16,570 nt of DNA from Pseudomonadota bacterium. Lineage in GTDB: Bacteria > Pseudomonadota > Alphaproteobacteria > Rhodospirillales > Casp-alpha2. Below, piece after piece: positions 1-6,479 of this stretch. The stretch lies in assembly GCA_022563215.1 (NCBI GenBank), contig JADFNT010000005.1:1-16570 (forward strand), in the 5' to 3' direction. The notes under the pieces are model-generated. The model was not told the origin of the DNA and did not search any database. It worked only from the letters and a program-made list of their open reading frames with translations. The first letter of the stretch is position 1, and every line of letters starts with the position of its first letter. The position numbers and the translations under genes are program-made.

Positions 1-396
1 GTAGTGCTGTTCGACAAGGAACTGGCCCGGGATTTCGGCTACCGGCGCAAGCGCGGCGGGCATTTGTTTTCGAAGATGCGGTTTCTGGCGGTGCAGTGGG
101 ACGCCTATGTCACCGATGACTTGTGGCTCAGGAACGCCGCCCACGCCAACGCCATGGCAACCCGCATGGCCGACGGGCTGGCGGCCATCGACGGCGTCGC
201 GTTGACCCGTCCGGTGGAGGCCAACATCGTGTTCCCGCGCCTGACGGCGGCGATCATCGAGGGGCTCAAGGCCGACGGCTTTCAGTTCTACGAACGCGGC
301 GGCGAAAACGTCATCCGCCTGGTCTGCGCCTTCGCCACCACCGCCGAAGAGGTCGACCGGTTGATCGACGCCGCCAAGGGCCACGCCGCCGGTTGA
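1..396 (+). CDS. Low-specificity L-threonine aldolase, C-terminal part (5' end outside the window)
   Basis: This is the last 131 codons of a PLP-dependent fold-type I aldolase that cleaves L-threonine or L-allo-threonine to glycine and acetaldehyde in the cytoplasm. The frame is open from base 1, so the gene starts upstream. The segment after the active-site lysine is recognisable: GGHLFSKMRFLAVQWDAY, followed by the alpha-helical small domain with ANIVFPRL and ENVIRLVCAFATT, which closes the fold. The PLP lysine and the N-terminal large domain are not in the window. It ends with TGA 54 bp before tRNA-Glu. The family call comes from recall of conserved motifs. The choice between threonine aldolase and a related beta-eliminating lyase cannot be fully settled from this fragment. 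Confidence 0.85.
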   Translation, partial: VVLFDKELARDFGYRRKRGGHLFSKMRFLAVQWDAYVTDDLWLRNAAHANAMATRMADGLAAIDGVALTRPVEANIVFPRLTAAIIEGLKADGFQFYERGGENVIRLVCAFATTAEEVDRLIDAAKGHAAG

Positions 397-449
397 GGGA
401 CTTGCCGCCAGCCGGCGCTTGGGTAACACTGGCCGTTCAAGCCCCGGAC

Positions 450-525
450 GTCCCCTTCGTCTAGCGGCCTAGGACATCGGCCTCTCACGCCGAAAACACG
501 GGTTCGAGTCCCGTAGGGGACGCCA
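450..525 (+). tRNA. tRNA-Glu (anticodon CTC)
   Basis: A full cloverleaf can be folded. The acceptor stem is GTCCCCT (450-456) with AGGGGAC (515-521). The anticodon stem is TCGGC (477-481) with GCCGA (489-493) around the loop CTCTCAC, giving anticodon CTC at 484-486, which reads GAG. The T-loop carries GGTTCGAGTCC, and CCA is encoded at 523-525. The gene is intact although an integrase gene begins 98 bp downstream, the usual arrangement when an element integrates into a tRNA 3' end and restores it. Confidence 0.96.
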
Positions 526-565
526 ACTTTCCTGAAATCCAAGCATTATCAAGGGGCTAATTTCG

Positions 566-609
566 CAGAAACTGGCTTGCTTCCAGTACTGGTACAGAAA
601 CTGGTACAG
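566..609 (+). repeat. Short direct and inverted repeats between tRNA-Glu and the integrase
   Basis: ACTGGTACAG occurs at 588-597 and again at 600-609, a 12-bp period. CAGAAACTGG occurs at 566-575 and 595-604. CCAGTACTGG at 583-592 is a perfect 10-bp palindrome. The cluster lies between the tRNA 3' end (the probable attachment core) and the integrase ribosome binding site at 611-617. By analogy with other tRNA-integrating elements these could be arm-type integrase sites or sites for an excisionase or repressor; that role is inference. Confidence 0.5.
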
Positions 610-623
610 CAAGGAGGCTGTTT

Positions 624-2336
624 TTGCGTATTTTCGGGGTCGATTATCTGTGCAAGCGGGGCCGAATATTCTATTTCCGGCGAGCCATCCCCACGCATTT
701 GGTGGAGCGGTTCCAGCGAAAGGAGATCAAGGTTTCCTTGAGGACTCGGGATGAGTTCACGGCTAGGATATGTTGTAGGGAGATTAGTAATCGGTTCGAA
801 AAACTAATGTTTCGGGTGGCAAGGATGCCAGACCTGACGAAGGACAAGATTGACGCCCTGCTGCGAGGATACTTCGAAGGACTTCTTTCGAAAGCGGAGG
901 AACTTGCAGTAATGATACCCGACGACCCCGACATCGATATCACTTTCGAAATCGATGATTTGCAGTCTAATCAAATTGACTTCAAAAAACGGATCGGAAA
1001 ACGGGATTATGACAATGCCACCCTGCTTGACGCTGAGGAATTACTGACGACAAACGGCTACAGGATTCCGCGTAAGGGTAACGAAGAATTTGAAATTATC
1101 TGCAACGGCATATTACGAGCTAGGTCCGAACAGAGCCGTATTCTTGGGGCTATGTTGCAGGGTGATTACGAGAACACGGAGCCTATCGATCCTCTTTTCA
1201 AAGGAGTGCAGTTTCCTGGATTGCCCCCTGTGCCAGGAGATAAATCGTCACCTTCCGCCTCTACCGTTTCATCCGTGATAAACGGATACTGCGACCTCAA
1301 GAGCGATCATGATTGGGTTCCGAAGACCTTAGACGAGAACAAACGCATCCTTGGTTGGTTTGCTGATTTCGTTGGGCCAGAAAAGAAAATCAAGGGCGTG
1401 ACGGTTGACGATTGCCGGGATTTCCGGAACGCACTGAGCAAATTGCCAGCGAACTTCACCAAGTCCAAAGAATTTAAGGGTATGAGCCTTCGGGAAATTA
1501 GTCAGAAGGCTGGTGATAAACCGAAGCTGAACGTTGGAACAACACGCAAATACTTCGGCTGCGTGAAATGGTTTCTGGGTTGGTGCGAAGACGAAGGAGA
1601 GATCGCCTCGAACCCTGCCCAAAAAATCAAAGTAATGGGAAAAGTTAATCAGCAAGATGCCAGACACCCCTTTTCCAAGGATCAGTTGATCAAGCTTTTT
1701 CAGTCGCCCCAATATACCGGACACCGGTCCGCAAACCGGAGATCGAGTCCAGGAGAGGCACTGATAAAGGATGGAAAGTTTTGGGTGCCTGTCATCGGGC
1801 TGTTCACGGGGATGCGGCTTGGCGAAATTGTCCAGTTGCTGGTTTCGGACGTGAGGCAGGAAGACGACATCTCCTTTTTTGAAGTCAGCAAGGGAGAAGA
1901 TGACGACAAGAACCTGAAGACCGCAACCAGCCAACGGGCAATTCCGATCCATCCTGAATTGGTTAAGATGGGCTTTCTGGATTATGTCGAGGGCCAACGA
2001 AAAAAGACGCCACAAGGTCGCATCTTCTCCGAGATCAAGGTCGGAGCCAACGGATACTTCAGCCACAATTTCTCGAAATGGTTTGGTCGTTATCTGAAGC
2101 AAGTGGAGGTCAAGACAGCGAAGACCTCTTTCCACTCGTTCAGACACAATTTCAAGGACGGTCTAAGGAACGCTGGGATCGAGGACAGTCGGCAAAATGC
2201 TCTCATGGGACATTCTGATGGATCGGTCCCCTCGACCTACGGGACAGGGTATTCGCCCAAGGTTCTGAACGACGATCTGCAAAAGATCGAATATCCCAGC
2301 CTCGATCTCTCCCATTTATACGTGAAGGACAGTTGA
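624..2336 (+). CDS. Tyrosine recombinase / phage-type integrase with DUF6538-like N-terminus
   Basis: A 570-aa site-specific recombinase. The N-terminal ~60 residues (LCKRGRIFYFRRAIP...) look like the DUF6538 domain found on many proteobacterial island integrases. A SAM-like core-binding region follows at about residues 210-340. The catalytic domain shows the expected residues: R398 in FTGMRLGE, K432 in the KTATSQRAIPIH strand, H504-x-x-R507 (HSFRH), H530 (MGH) and the nucleophile Y539 nine residues later, so it appears intact. I chose the TTG start at 624 because a perfect AAGGAGG lies at 611-617 with 6-nt spacing and the DUF6538 motif begins right after it. Base composition is clearly more AT-rich than the flanking genes, and the gene sits 98 bp behind tRNA-Glu in the same orientation, which marks it as acquired. 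It most likely integrates its element at the tRNA-Glu 3' end. Confidence 0.93.
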   Translation: MRIFGVDYLCKRGRIFYFRRAIPTHLVERFQRKEIKVSLRTRDEFTARICCREISNRFEKLMFRVARMPDLTKDKIDALLRGYFEGLLSKAEELAVMIPDDPDIDITFEIDDLQSNQIDFKKRIGKRDYDNATLLDAEELLTTNGYRIPRKGNEEFEIICNGILRARSEQSRILGAMLQGDYENTEPIDPLFKGVQFPGLPPVPGDKSSPSASTVSSVINGYCDLKSDHDWVPKTLDENKRILGWFADFVGPEKKIKGVTVDDCRDFRNALSKLPANFTKSKEFKGMSLREISQKAGDKPKLNVGTTRKYFGCVKWFLGWCEDEGEIASNPAQKIKVMGKVNQQDARHPFSKDQLIKLFQSPQYTGHRSANRRSSPGEALIKDGKFWVPVIGLFTGMRLGEIVQLLVSDVRQEDDISFFEVSKGEDDDKNLKTATSQRAIPIHPELVKMGFLDYVEGQRKKTPQGRIFSEIKVGANGYFSHNFSKWFGRYLKQVEVKTAKTSFHSFRHNFKDGLRNAGIEDSRQNALMGHSDGSVPSTYGTGYSPKVLNDDLQKIEYPSLDLSHLYVKDS

Positions 2337-2363
2337 ACCAATTGACCAAGCCAAGGAGGGCGG

Positions 2364-2597
2364 ATGGTCGTAAAATTTTTAGGAGGTTCTGACAAATCAT
2401 TCGTCCAGACGTGGCTTGCCAAGCACTACACTTGGGATTTGGTTTCTGCTGTCAAACTTATGCTCGGAATAGACCCCGCAAAAGACAAGACAAACATTGA
2501 TCTGTCTGGAAACGAGAAAGCGTCACGCATATACGCTTGCCAGGACTACACGGTGGCCGAGAAGGTCCTCACCCTGTCCCAGCCCAAATATGATTAG
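2364..2597 (+). CDS. Hypothetical 77-aa accessory protein downstream of the integrase
   Basis: The ATG at 2364 has AAGGAGG at 2353-2359, and the gene begins 27 bp after the integrase stop, so it is probably cotranscribed with it. The N-terminal part, WLAKHYTWDLVSAVKLMLGI followed by DP, resembles a motif (W..eA..L..GIDP) that I recall from the N-termini of many accessory-genome proteins of unknown function; this is a recollection, not a domain assignment. The protein is near neutral and lacks an obvious helix-turn-helix, so I do not call it an excisionase. Its composition is AT-richer than the genes after 2600, which fits membership of the integrase module. It could also be a truncated version of a longer protein. 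Confidence 0.65.
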   Translation: MVVKFLGGSDKSFVQTWLAKHYTWDLVSAVKLMLGIDPAKDKTNIDLSGNEKASRIYACQDYTVAEKVLTLSQPKYD

Positions 2598-2614
2598 AGG
2601 GGACGTTCTTTTCA

Positions 2615-2651
2615 CATCCCCCTTCCCTTCCCGGCCCGGGTGTTTAACAAT
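2615..2651 (+). repeat. 37-bp upstream element, copy 1 (before the oxygenase gene)
   Basis: Copy 1 of a 37-bp element that recurs at 3309-3345 with 4 mismatches. Its right end, GGGTGTTTAACAAT, is invariant between copies, and both copies have a pyrimidine-rich left half (CCCCTTCCCTTCC). It ends 27 bp before the ATG of the 201-aa oxygenase gene. Position and orientation relative to a start codon suggest a shared promoter or regulator site, with TTTAAC as a possible -10; this function is inferred. Confidence 0.7.
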
Positions 2652-2678
2652 CCCCGCACCCCATCCCCGGAGCCGCCC

Positions 2679-3284
2679 ATGACCCAGAAGTCAGAGATCT
2701 TCAGCTTTTTTCCCAGCTTCCTTCAGGTCAGCGAGATCAACGGGGCCGAGGAATTGAATAAGATGTTCATGGCCGGGGTCGAGAAAGTTCAGGCGACCGA
2801 GCCCAACACCAAGCCCGACAGTTGGGCGTGCACGGTCTATACGACCATCAACAGCCCCAAGATCCTTCTTGAGTACGAGGAATTCGAACCGTTGCGCGAC
2901 ATCATCATGCGCGAGGCCACCAAGTTCGCCAAGGTCATGAAGTTCGACCTCCGGAAGCAGCCGCTGATTTTGAACGAATGCTGGCTCAACGTTTACGGGC
3001 CCTCGGATTCACAGGAAGCCCACGTCCACGGCAACCACGTTCTCAGCGGCAACTATTACGTCAAGGCCCCGGAAGGGTGCGGCGAGTTTCTTCTCCATTC
3101 ACCTTACGCGGACACCATGTTCAATCCACCGTACACGGAAATGAACGAGCTCAACATGACGGCGGCGCCCATCCAGCCGAAGGACGGCCTGATGCTGATG
3201 TTCCGCAGTTTCCTGAAACACAGTGTCAAGCCCAGCCAATGCAAGGAACAACGCGTCAGCATCTCCTTCAACCTGACCATATAA
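2679..3284 (+). CDS. TIGR02466-type putative 2OG-Fe(II) oxygenase
   Basis: A 201-aa protein resembling the TIGR02466 / putative 2-oxoglutarate-Fe(II) oxygenase family, which is common in marine bacteria and phages and whose substrate is generally unknown. The core reads NVYGPSDSQEAHVHGNHVLS followed by GNYYV and a late HSVKPS with QRVSISFN. H115 or H117 and H181 are candidate iron ligands, and R192 is the likely 2OG-contacting arginine; the exact ligand set needs alignment. I chose ATG 2679 because GGAG at 2669-2672 has 6-nt spacing; the frame is open to a GTG at 2640, inside the 37-bp element, which is less likely. There is no signal peptide. The gene is flanked on both sides by the 37-bp element. 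Confidence 0.75.
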   Translation: MTQKSEIFSFFPSFLQVSEINGAEELNKMFMAGVEKVQATEPNTKPDSWACTVYTTINSPKILLEYEEFEPLRDIIMREATKFAKVMKFDLRKQPLILNECWLNVYGPSDSQEAHVHGNHVLSGNYYVKAPEGCGEFLLHSPYADTMFNPPYTEMNELNMTAAPIQPKDGLMLMFRSFLKHSVKPSQCKEQRVSISFNLTI

Positions 3285-3308
3285 AAAGACCCGCCGGGAA
3301 AACACCGG

Positions 3309-3345
3309 CATTCCCCTTCCCTTCCATGCCTGGGTGTTTAACAAT
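3309..3345 (+). repeat. 37-bp upstream element, copy 2 (before the HtrA-like gene)
   Basis: The second copy of the element at 2615-2651, same orientation, with differences at four positions. It ends 7 bp before the ATG at 3353. If TTTAAC in its right end is a -10 box, transcription would start close to the ATG and the HtrA-like mRNA would be nearly leaderless; no Shine-Dalgarno is visible before 3353, which agrees with that reading. The promoter role is inference. Confidence 0.7.
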
Positions 3346-3352
3346 TGTCCCG

Positions 3353-4327
3353 ATGGACGAGCCGACACCCGAAATCCGCCCCGACATGCAGCCCGACCCG
3401 GCGAAGGTTCCCTTCGACCTGGAACGGACCCTGTCGGCGATGGTATCGATCCGCACCGAGATTCCCGACGATGCCTTCACGGCGGCGACGCTGGGCACCG
3501 AACGCCGCGGCCATGGCGTCGTCATCCGCGACGGCGGCCTGATATTGACCATCGGCTACCTGATCATCGAGGCGGTCTCGATCTGGATGATCGATTCCAC
3601 CGGCCGGGCCATCCCCGGCGATGCCTTGGGCTATGATCAGGAAACCGGGTTCGGCCTCGTGCAGGCGCTGGAGCCCATCAGCCAGCCGGTCATGGAAATC
3701 GGCCGGTCCGGCGAACTCAGCGAGGGCGAGCCGGTGATCTTCGCCGGTGCCGGCGGCCGCGCCCAGGCGCTGAAGACCCAGGTCGTCTCGATCCGCGAGT
3801 TCGCCGGTTACTGGGAATACCTGTTGGACGATGCCATTTTCACCACCCCGCCGCATCCCTTCTGGGGCGGCGGCGCGTTGATCGGTTCCGACGGGACGCT
3901 GCGCGGCATCGGCTCGCTGTTCGTCCAGGAAGCCGTCCTCGGCCAGGATTCGCTGGACGGCAACATGGTGGTGCCCATCGACCTGCTGGAGCCGATCCTC
4001 GACGACCTGGTGTCGACGGGGCGGGCACAAAGGCCGGGCCGGCCGTGGCTCGGCATGTTTACCGCCGAAGCCGTCGGCAAGGTCGTCGTCGCCGGGCTAT
4101 GGAACGGCGGCCCGGCGGAACAGGCCGGGATCGAGAGAGGCGACCTGGTGCTGGAGGTGGATGGAACCCCGGTGACCAGCATGGCCGACATGCTCCGCAA
4201 TATCTGGTCCCTGGGCGAAGCCGGGATCGAGGTGCCGCTGATCATCTTCCGCGACCGCTCGATCATCGAGATCCGGGTGCCGTCGGCCAGCCGCTCGGAC
4301 TACTACAAGGCGCCGAAGCTGCACTAG
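3353..4327 (+). CDS. HtrA/DegP-like PDZ protein with all three catalytic residues replaced (pseudoprotease)
   Basis: A 324-aa protein with the S1C (HtrA/Deg) protease fold followed by one PDZ domain. The protease-like part is at about residues 30-220 (GHGVVIRDGGLILTIGYLI, then FWGGGALIGSDG). The PDZ is at about 228-312 (PWLGMFTAEAVG, then GPAEQAGIERGDLVLEVDG). Aligned by eye to DegP, the triad positions are substituted: the His of LTNNHV is Y69, the Asp of TDLAVL is G99 and the Ser of GNSGG is G172. Proteolysis is therefore not expected; a chaperone, scaffold or binding role is more likely, but that is inference. No signal peptide is present, unlike periplasmic DegP, so the protein is probably cytoplasmic. 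The frame is open far upstream, but ATG 3353 comes just after the 37-bp element and is the best start; no clear ribosome site precedes it. It is convergent with the thioesterase gene, 39 bp apart. Confidence 0.85.
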   Translation: MDEPTPEIRPDMQPDPAKVPFDLERTLSAMVSIRTEIPDDAFTAATLGTERRGHGVVIRDGGLILTIGYLIIEAVSIWMIDSTGRAIPGDALGYDQETGFGLVQALEPISQPVMEIGRSGELSEGEPVIFAGAGGRAQALKTQVVSIREFAGYWEYLLDDAIFTTPPHPFWGGGALIGSDGTLRGIGSLFVQEAVLGQDSLDGNMVVPIDLLEPILDDLVSTGRAQRPGRPWLGMFTAEAVGKVVVAGLWNGGPAEQAGIERGDLVLEVDGTPVTSMADMLRNIWSLGEAGIEVPLIIFRDRSIIEIRVPSASRSDYYKAPKLH

Positions 4328-4366
4328 GACCGGGGATCAACAAATTTCGCTCAATTCCCTGTGCCG

Positions 4367-4825
4367 CTAACGGTCGGCCAGTTCCTTCCCGAGGATGGAC
4401 CGAAGGTTGTCGGGAAGGGGGATGGTCTTGCCGTTTTTAGTGTCGAAAAAGACGTTGACGCTGCCCGCCGTGGCGACGTTTTTCCCATCCTTGAACAGGC
4501 CGTAGCCGGTGGTGATGGATTTGGTGCCGAGGCGGATCAGCCGGGCGCCGATGTCGACGGTGCCCGGGAAGTGCATCTCGTTGTGGAAATCGATGTGGAC
4601 GTGGGCCAGGATATAGTCGATGTCGCCGCCGCCCTGGGATTTCAGGAACGCATCGATGAAGGCCACCCGGGCCTGTTCCACATAGGCCGCATAGGCGACG
4701 TTGTTGATGTGGCCCATGTTGTCCTCGTCGGAAAACCTTAAGCTGACCTTGGTCCAATGGCGGAAGGTTCCGGCGTCGGTCAGATCGGCGGCCACCTCGG
4801 CGTCTGTTTTGCCGTCCACGGTCAA
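4367..4825 (-). CDS. Acyl-CoA thioesterase, 4HBT hotdog family
   Basis: A 152-aa single hotdog-fold protein that should hydrolyse an acyl-CoA to the free acid and CoA in the cytoplasm. The family signature is clear: RFSDEDNMGHINNVAYAAYV with E50 two residues later. D35 matches the catalytic aspartate of 4-hydroxybenzoyl-CoA thioesterases, followed by the HVHIDFHNEM strand. The length is normal for the family. The start is TTG at 4825, overlapping the TGA of the upstream CoA-transferase by 4 bp (TTGA); a GTG two codons later (4819) is an alternative and neither has a strong ribosome site, so initiation is probably by translational coupling. The substrate is unknown. Pairing with a CaiB/BaiF transferase suggests the two handle the same CoA thioester. 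Confidence 0.87.
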   Translation of the reverse strand: MTVDGKTDAEVAADLTDAGTFRHWTKVSLRFSDEDNMGHINNVAYAAYVEQARVAFIDAFLKSQGGGDIDYILAHVHIDFHNEMHFPGTVDIGARLIRLGTKSITTGYGLFKDGKNVATAGSVNVFFDTKNGKTIPLPDNLRSILGKELADR

Positions 4826-6009
4826 ATGATCTCGCGGTTGCGAAGGTCGGCGATCTCTTCGGCCCCGAACCCGAACTCGGCCAGCACCTCGTCGGTGTGC
4901 TGGCCGCGATTCGGCGTCGCCACGCCGGTACGCGGCTTGTGGCGGCTCAATGTTATCGCCTGACCGAGGACGTTGAACTTACCGAGCTCGGGGTGCTCCA
5001 CGGGATGCTCCATGCCGATATGCTTGACCTGTTCGTCATCGAACACCTGGTCGATGGAATAGATGGGCCCGCAGGGAATGCCGGCTTCGTTCAACAGGTC
5101 GATCCATTCGGCGCTGGTTTTGCCGACCGTGCGCTTCTCGATCCCGGCGTTGATGGCGTCGCGGTTCTCGGACCGGTCGGCGCCGGTGGCGAAATCCGGG
5201 TTTTCGGCCATATCCGGAACGTCCAGCACCTTGCACAAACGTTCCCATATGGCGTCGCCGGACGCCGCGATGTTGATATGGCCGTCGGCGGTCTTGAAGA
5301 CGCCGGTGGGGATGGACGTCGGATGGTTGTTGCCGGCCTGCGACGCCACCTCGCCCTTCATCAGCCAGCGGGCGGCCTGGAAATCGAGCATCGCGATCTG
5401 CGAGCTCAGCAGCGACGACTGCACCCATTGGCCGTGGCCGGTTTCCTCGCGCTCCAGCAGCGCGATCAGGGTGCCCAGCGCCGCATACAGCCCGGCGGTG
5501 AGGTCGGCGATGGGAATGCCGGCGCGCACCGGCCCTTGCCCCGGCAGCCCGGTGATCGACATCAGGCCGCCCATGCCCTGGGCGATCTGGTCGAAACCGG
5601 GGCGGTTGGCGTAGGGGCCGTCCTGGCCGAAGCCGGAGATGCTGGCGAGCACGATACCGGGGTTGATGGCCTTCAGGCTTTCATAATCGATGCCGAGCCG
5701 GTTCTTGACGTCGGGACGGAAGTTTTCGACCACCACGTCGGCCTTTTCGACCAAACGCTTGAACACGGCGAGCCCGTCCGGGTGCTTCAGGTTGAGCGTG
5801 ATGCCGCGCTTGTTGCGGTGGATGTTCTGGAAATCCGGCCCGTCGCGGGCCCCGCCCATGCCTTTCGAAGGGTCGATCTTTTCCGGCGCCTCGATCTTGA
5901 TGACGTTGGCGCCCCAGTCGGCAAACTGGCGCACCGCCGTCGGCCCGGAGCGCACCCGGGTAAGGTCAAGGACGGTAAAACGCGATAGCGGTCCGGTGCG
6001 TTCGGTCAT
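4822..6009 (-). CDS. CaiB/BaiF family (class III) CoA-transferase
   Basis: A 395-aa enzyme that moves CoA between an acyl-CoA donor and a carboxylic acid. The family hallmarks are present: LSRFTVLDLTRVRSGP at the N-terminus, DWGANVIKIEAP, NKRGITLNLK, ADVVVENFRP, SISGFGQDGPYA and the active-site segment IPIADLTAGLYAALG. D169 falls at the same number as the catalytic Asp169 of formyl-CoA transferase (Frc). The length is typical. The substrate cannot be read from the sequence; formyl/oxalate, carnitine, mesaconate or succinyl/hydroxyacid specificities all occur in this family. It lies 66 bp after the 65-aa gene and overlaps the thioesterase, so the three probably form one transcript. The ATG at 6009 has only a weak ribosome site. 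Confidence 0.92.
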   Translation of the reverse strand: MTERTGPLSRFTVLDLTRVRSGPTAVRQFADWGANVIKIEAPEKIDPSKGMGGARDGPDFQNIHRNKRGITLNLKHPDGLAVFKRLVEKADVVVENFRPDVKNRLGIDYESLKAINPGIVLASISGFGQDGPYANRPGFDQIAQGMGGLMSITGLPGQGPVRAGIPIADLTAGLYAALGTLIALLEREETGHGQWVQSSLLSSQIAMLDFQAARWLMKGEVASQAGNNHPTSIPTGVFKTADGHINIAASGDAIWERLCKVLDVPDMAENPDFATGADRSENRDAINAGIEKRTVGKTSAEWIDLLNEAGIPCGPIYSIDQVFDDEQVKHIGMEHPVEHPELGKFNVLGQAITLSRHKPRTGVATPNRGQHTDEVLAEFGFGAEEIADLRNREII

Positions 6010-6075
6010 CGGCGGACCCTAGCGCGCCATATCCGGGCGGGCAATAACATCCTAAAGTCCAGTGCGCCGCGTCCT

Positions 6076-6273
6076 TCAGGCGCCTTCGGCCATCCAGGCG
6101 CGGATGACTTCCAAGGCCCGTTCGGGAAAATCCTCGACCAGTTTGCGGACCTTGTGGACCAGCGATTTTTCAACCCGCTCCTCGATGCGGTCGATATCGA
6201 TGACCGTCGGCGCGGAACGGCCCTGGCCGGCCGCTCGACCATCAACATTGGCGCCGTTCATGACTTCCGGCAT
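6076..6273 (-). CDS. Small 65-aa protein resembling the C-terminal tail of flagellar FliF
   Basis: The ATG at 6273 has a good GGGGAGG ribosome site 7 nt upstream on the minus strand, so this short frame is likely real. The first ~20 residues are Gly/Ala/Arg-rich and probably disordered. The rest is a charged helix beginning IDIDRIEERVEKSLVHKVRK and ending VEDFPERALEVIRAWMAEGA. That ending matches the pattern at the extreme C-terminus of FliF (E. coli: DPRVVALVIRQW), which binds the FliG N-terminal domain. FliF itself, with its ring domains, is absent and no other flagellar gene is nearby. It could be a free-standing FliG-binding peptide or an unrelated helical protein with a chance resemblance. 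It lies 66 bp upstream of the CoA-transferase in the same orientation. Confidence 0.6.
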   Translation of the reverse strand: MPEVMNGANVDGRAAGQGRSAPTVIDIDRIEERVEKSLVHKVRKLVEDFPERALEVIRAWMAEGA

Positions 6274-6394
6274 GTCCAACCCTCCCCGACGGCAACAAAG
6301 GCCTTGCCGTCCTGGGGCGGATTCTACCACGGAAGGGCGGCCTGAGTCATGGCGCCAAAAAGGCTTTGGGAACGGCGAAAACGGAAACAAAGAC

Positions 6395-6422
6395 AAAAAA
6401 AACCGGGCCGTGGAGGCCCGGT
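6395..6422 (-). terminator. Intrinsic terminator or leader attenuator, minus strand
   Basis: On the minus strand, ACCGGGCC, loop TCCAC and GGCCCGGT form an 8-bp GC-rich hairpin (arms 6402-6409 and 6415-6422). It runs directly into a T-tract, the complement of the A run at 6395-6402. This is a textbook rho-independent terminator for leftward transcription. No minus-strand gene lies immediately to its right; the next leftward gene starts at 6273, downstream of it. It therefore either attenuates the leader of the 6273-4367 operon or ends a short leftward RNA made from 6430-6600. Confidence 0.75.
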
Positions 6423-6440
6423 GAAGGAGAGAGTGAAGCG

Positions 6441-6465
6441 AATATCAGGGAGATTATCTGATATT
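6441..6465. promoter_or_regulatory. AT-rich inverted repeat (hairpin or operator)
   Basis: AATATCAG (6441-6448) and CTGATATT (6458-6465) form perfect 8-bp arms around a 9-nt loop, in the gap between divergent genes. On the + strand TTTTAT follows, so it could be a weak terminator for rightward RNA. It could equally be a dyad operator or a leader stem upstream of the minus-strand terminator hairpin. Confidence 0.45.
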
Positions 6466-6479
6466 TTTATCAAATGCGC

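Noticed and set aside
1329..2147. A 272-codon antisense frame inside the integrase gene
   Set aside because: The sense strand carries the complete tyrosine-recombinase active site, so the antisense frame is incidental.
2978..3352. N-terminal extension of the HtrA-like frame
   Set aside because: It overlaps the oxygenase gene in another frame and is Arg/Gln-rich; the 37-bp element and ATG 3353 mark the real beginning.
4897..5988. A 363-codon + strand frame opposite the CoA-transferase
   Set aside because: The minus strand has the full CaiB/BaiF motif set including the catalytic Asp; the opposite frame is a GC-driven shadow.
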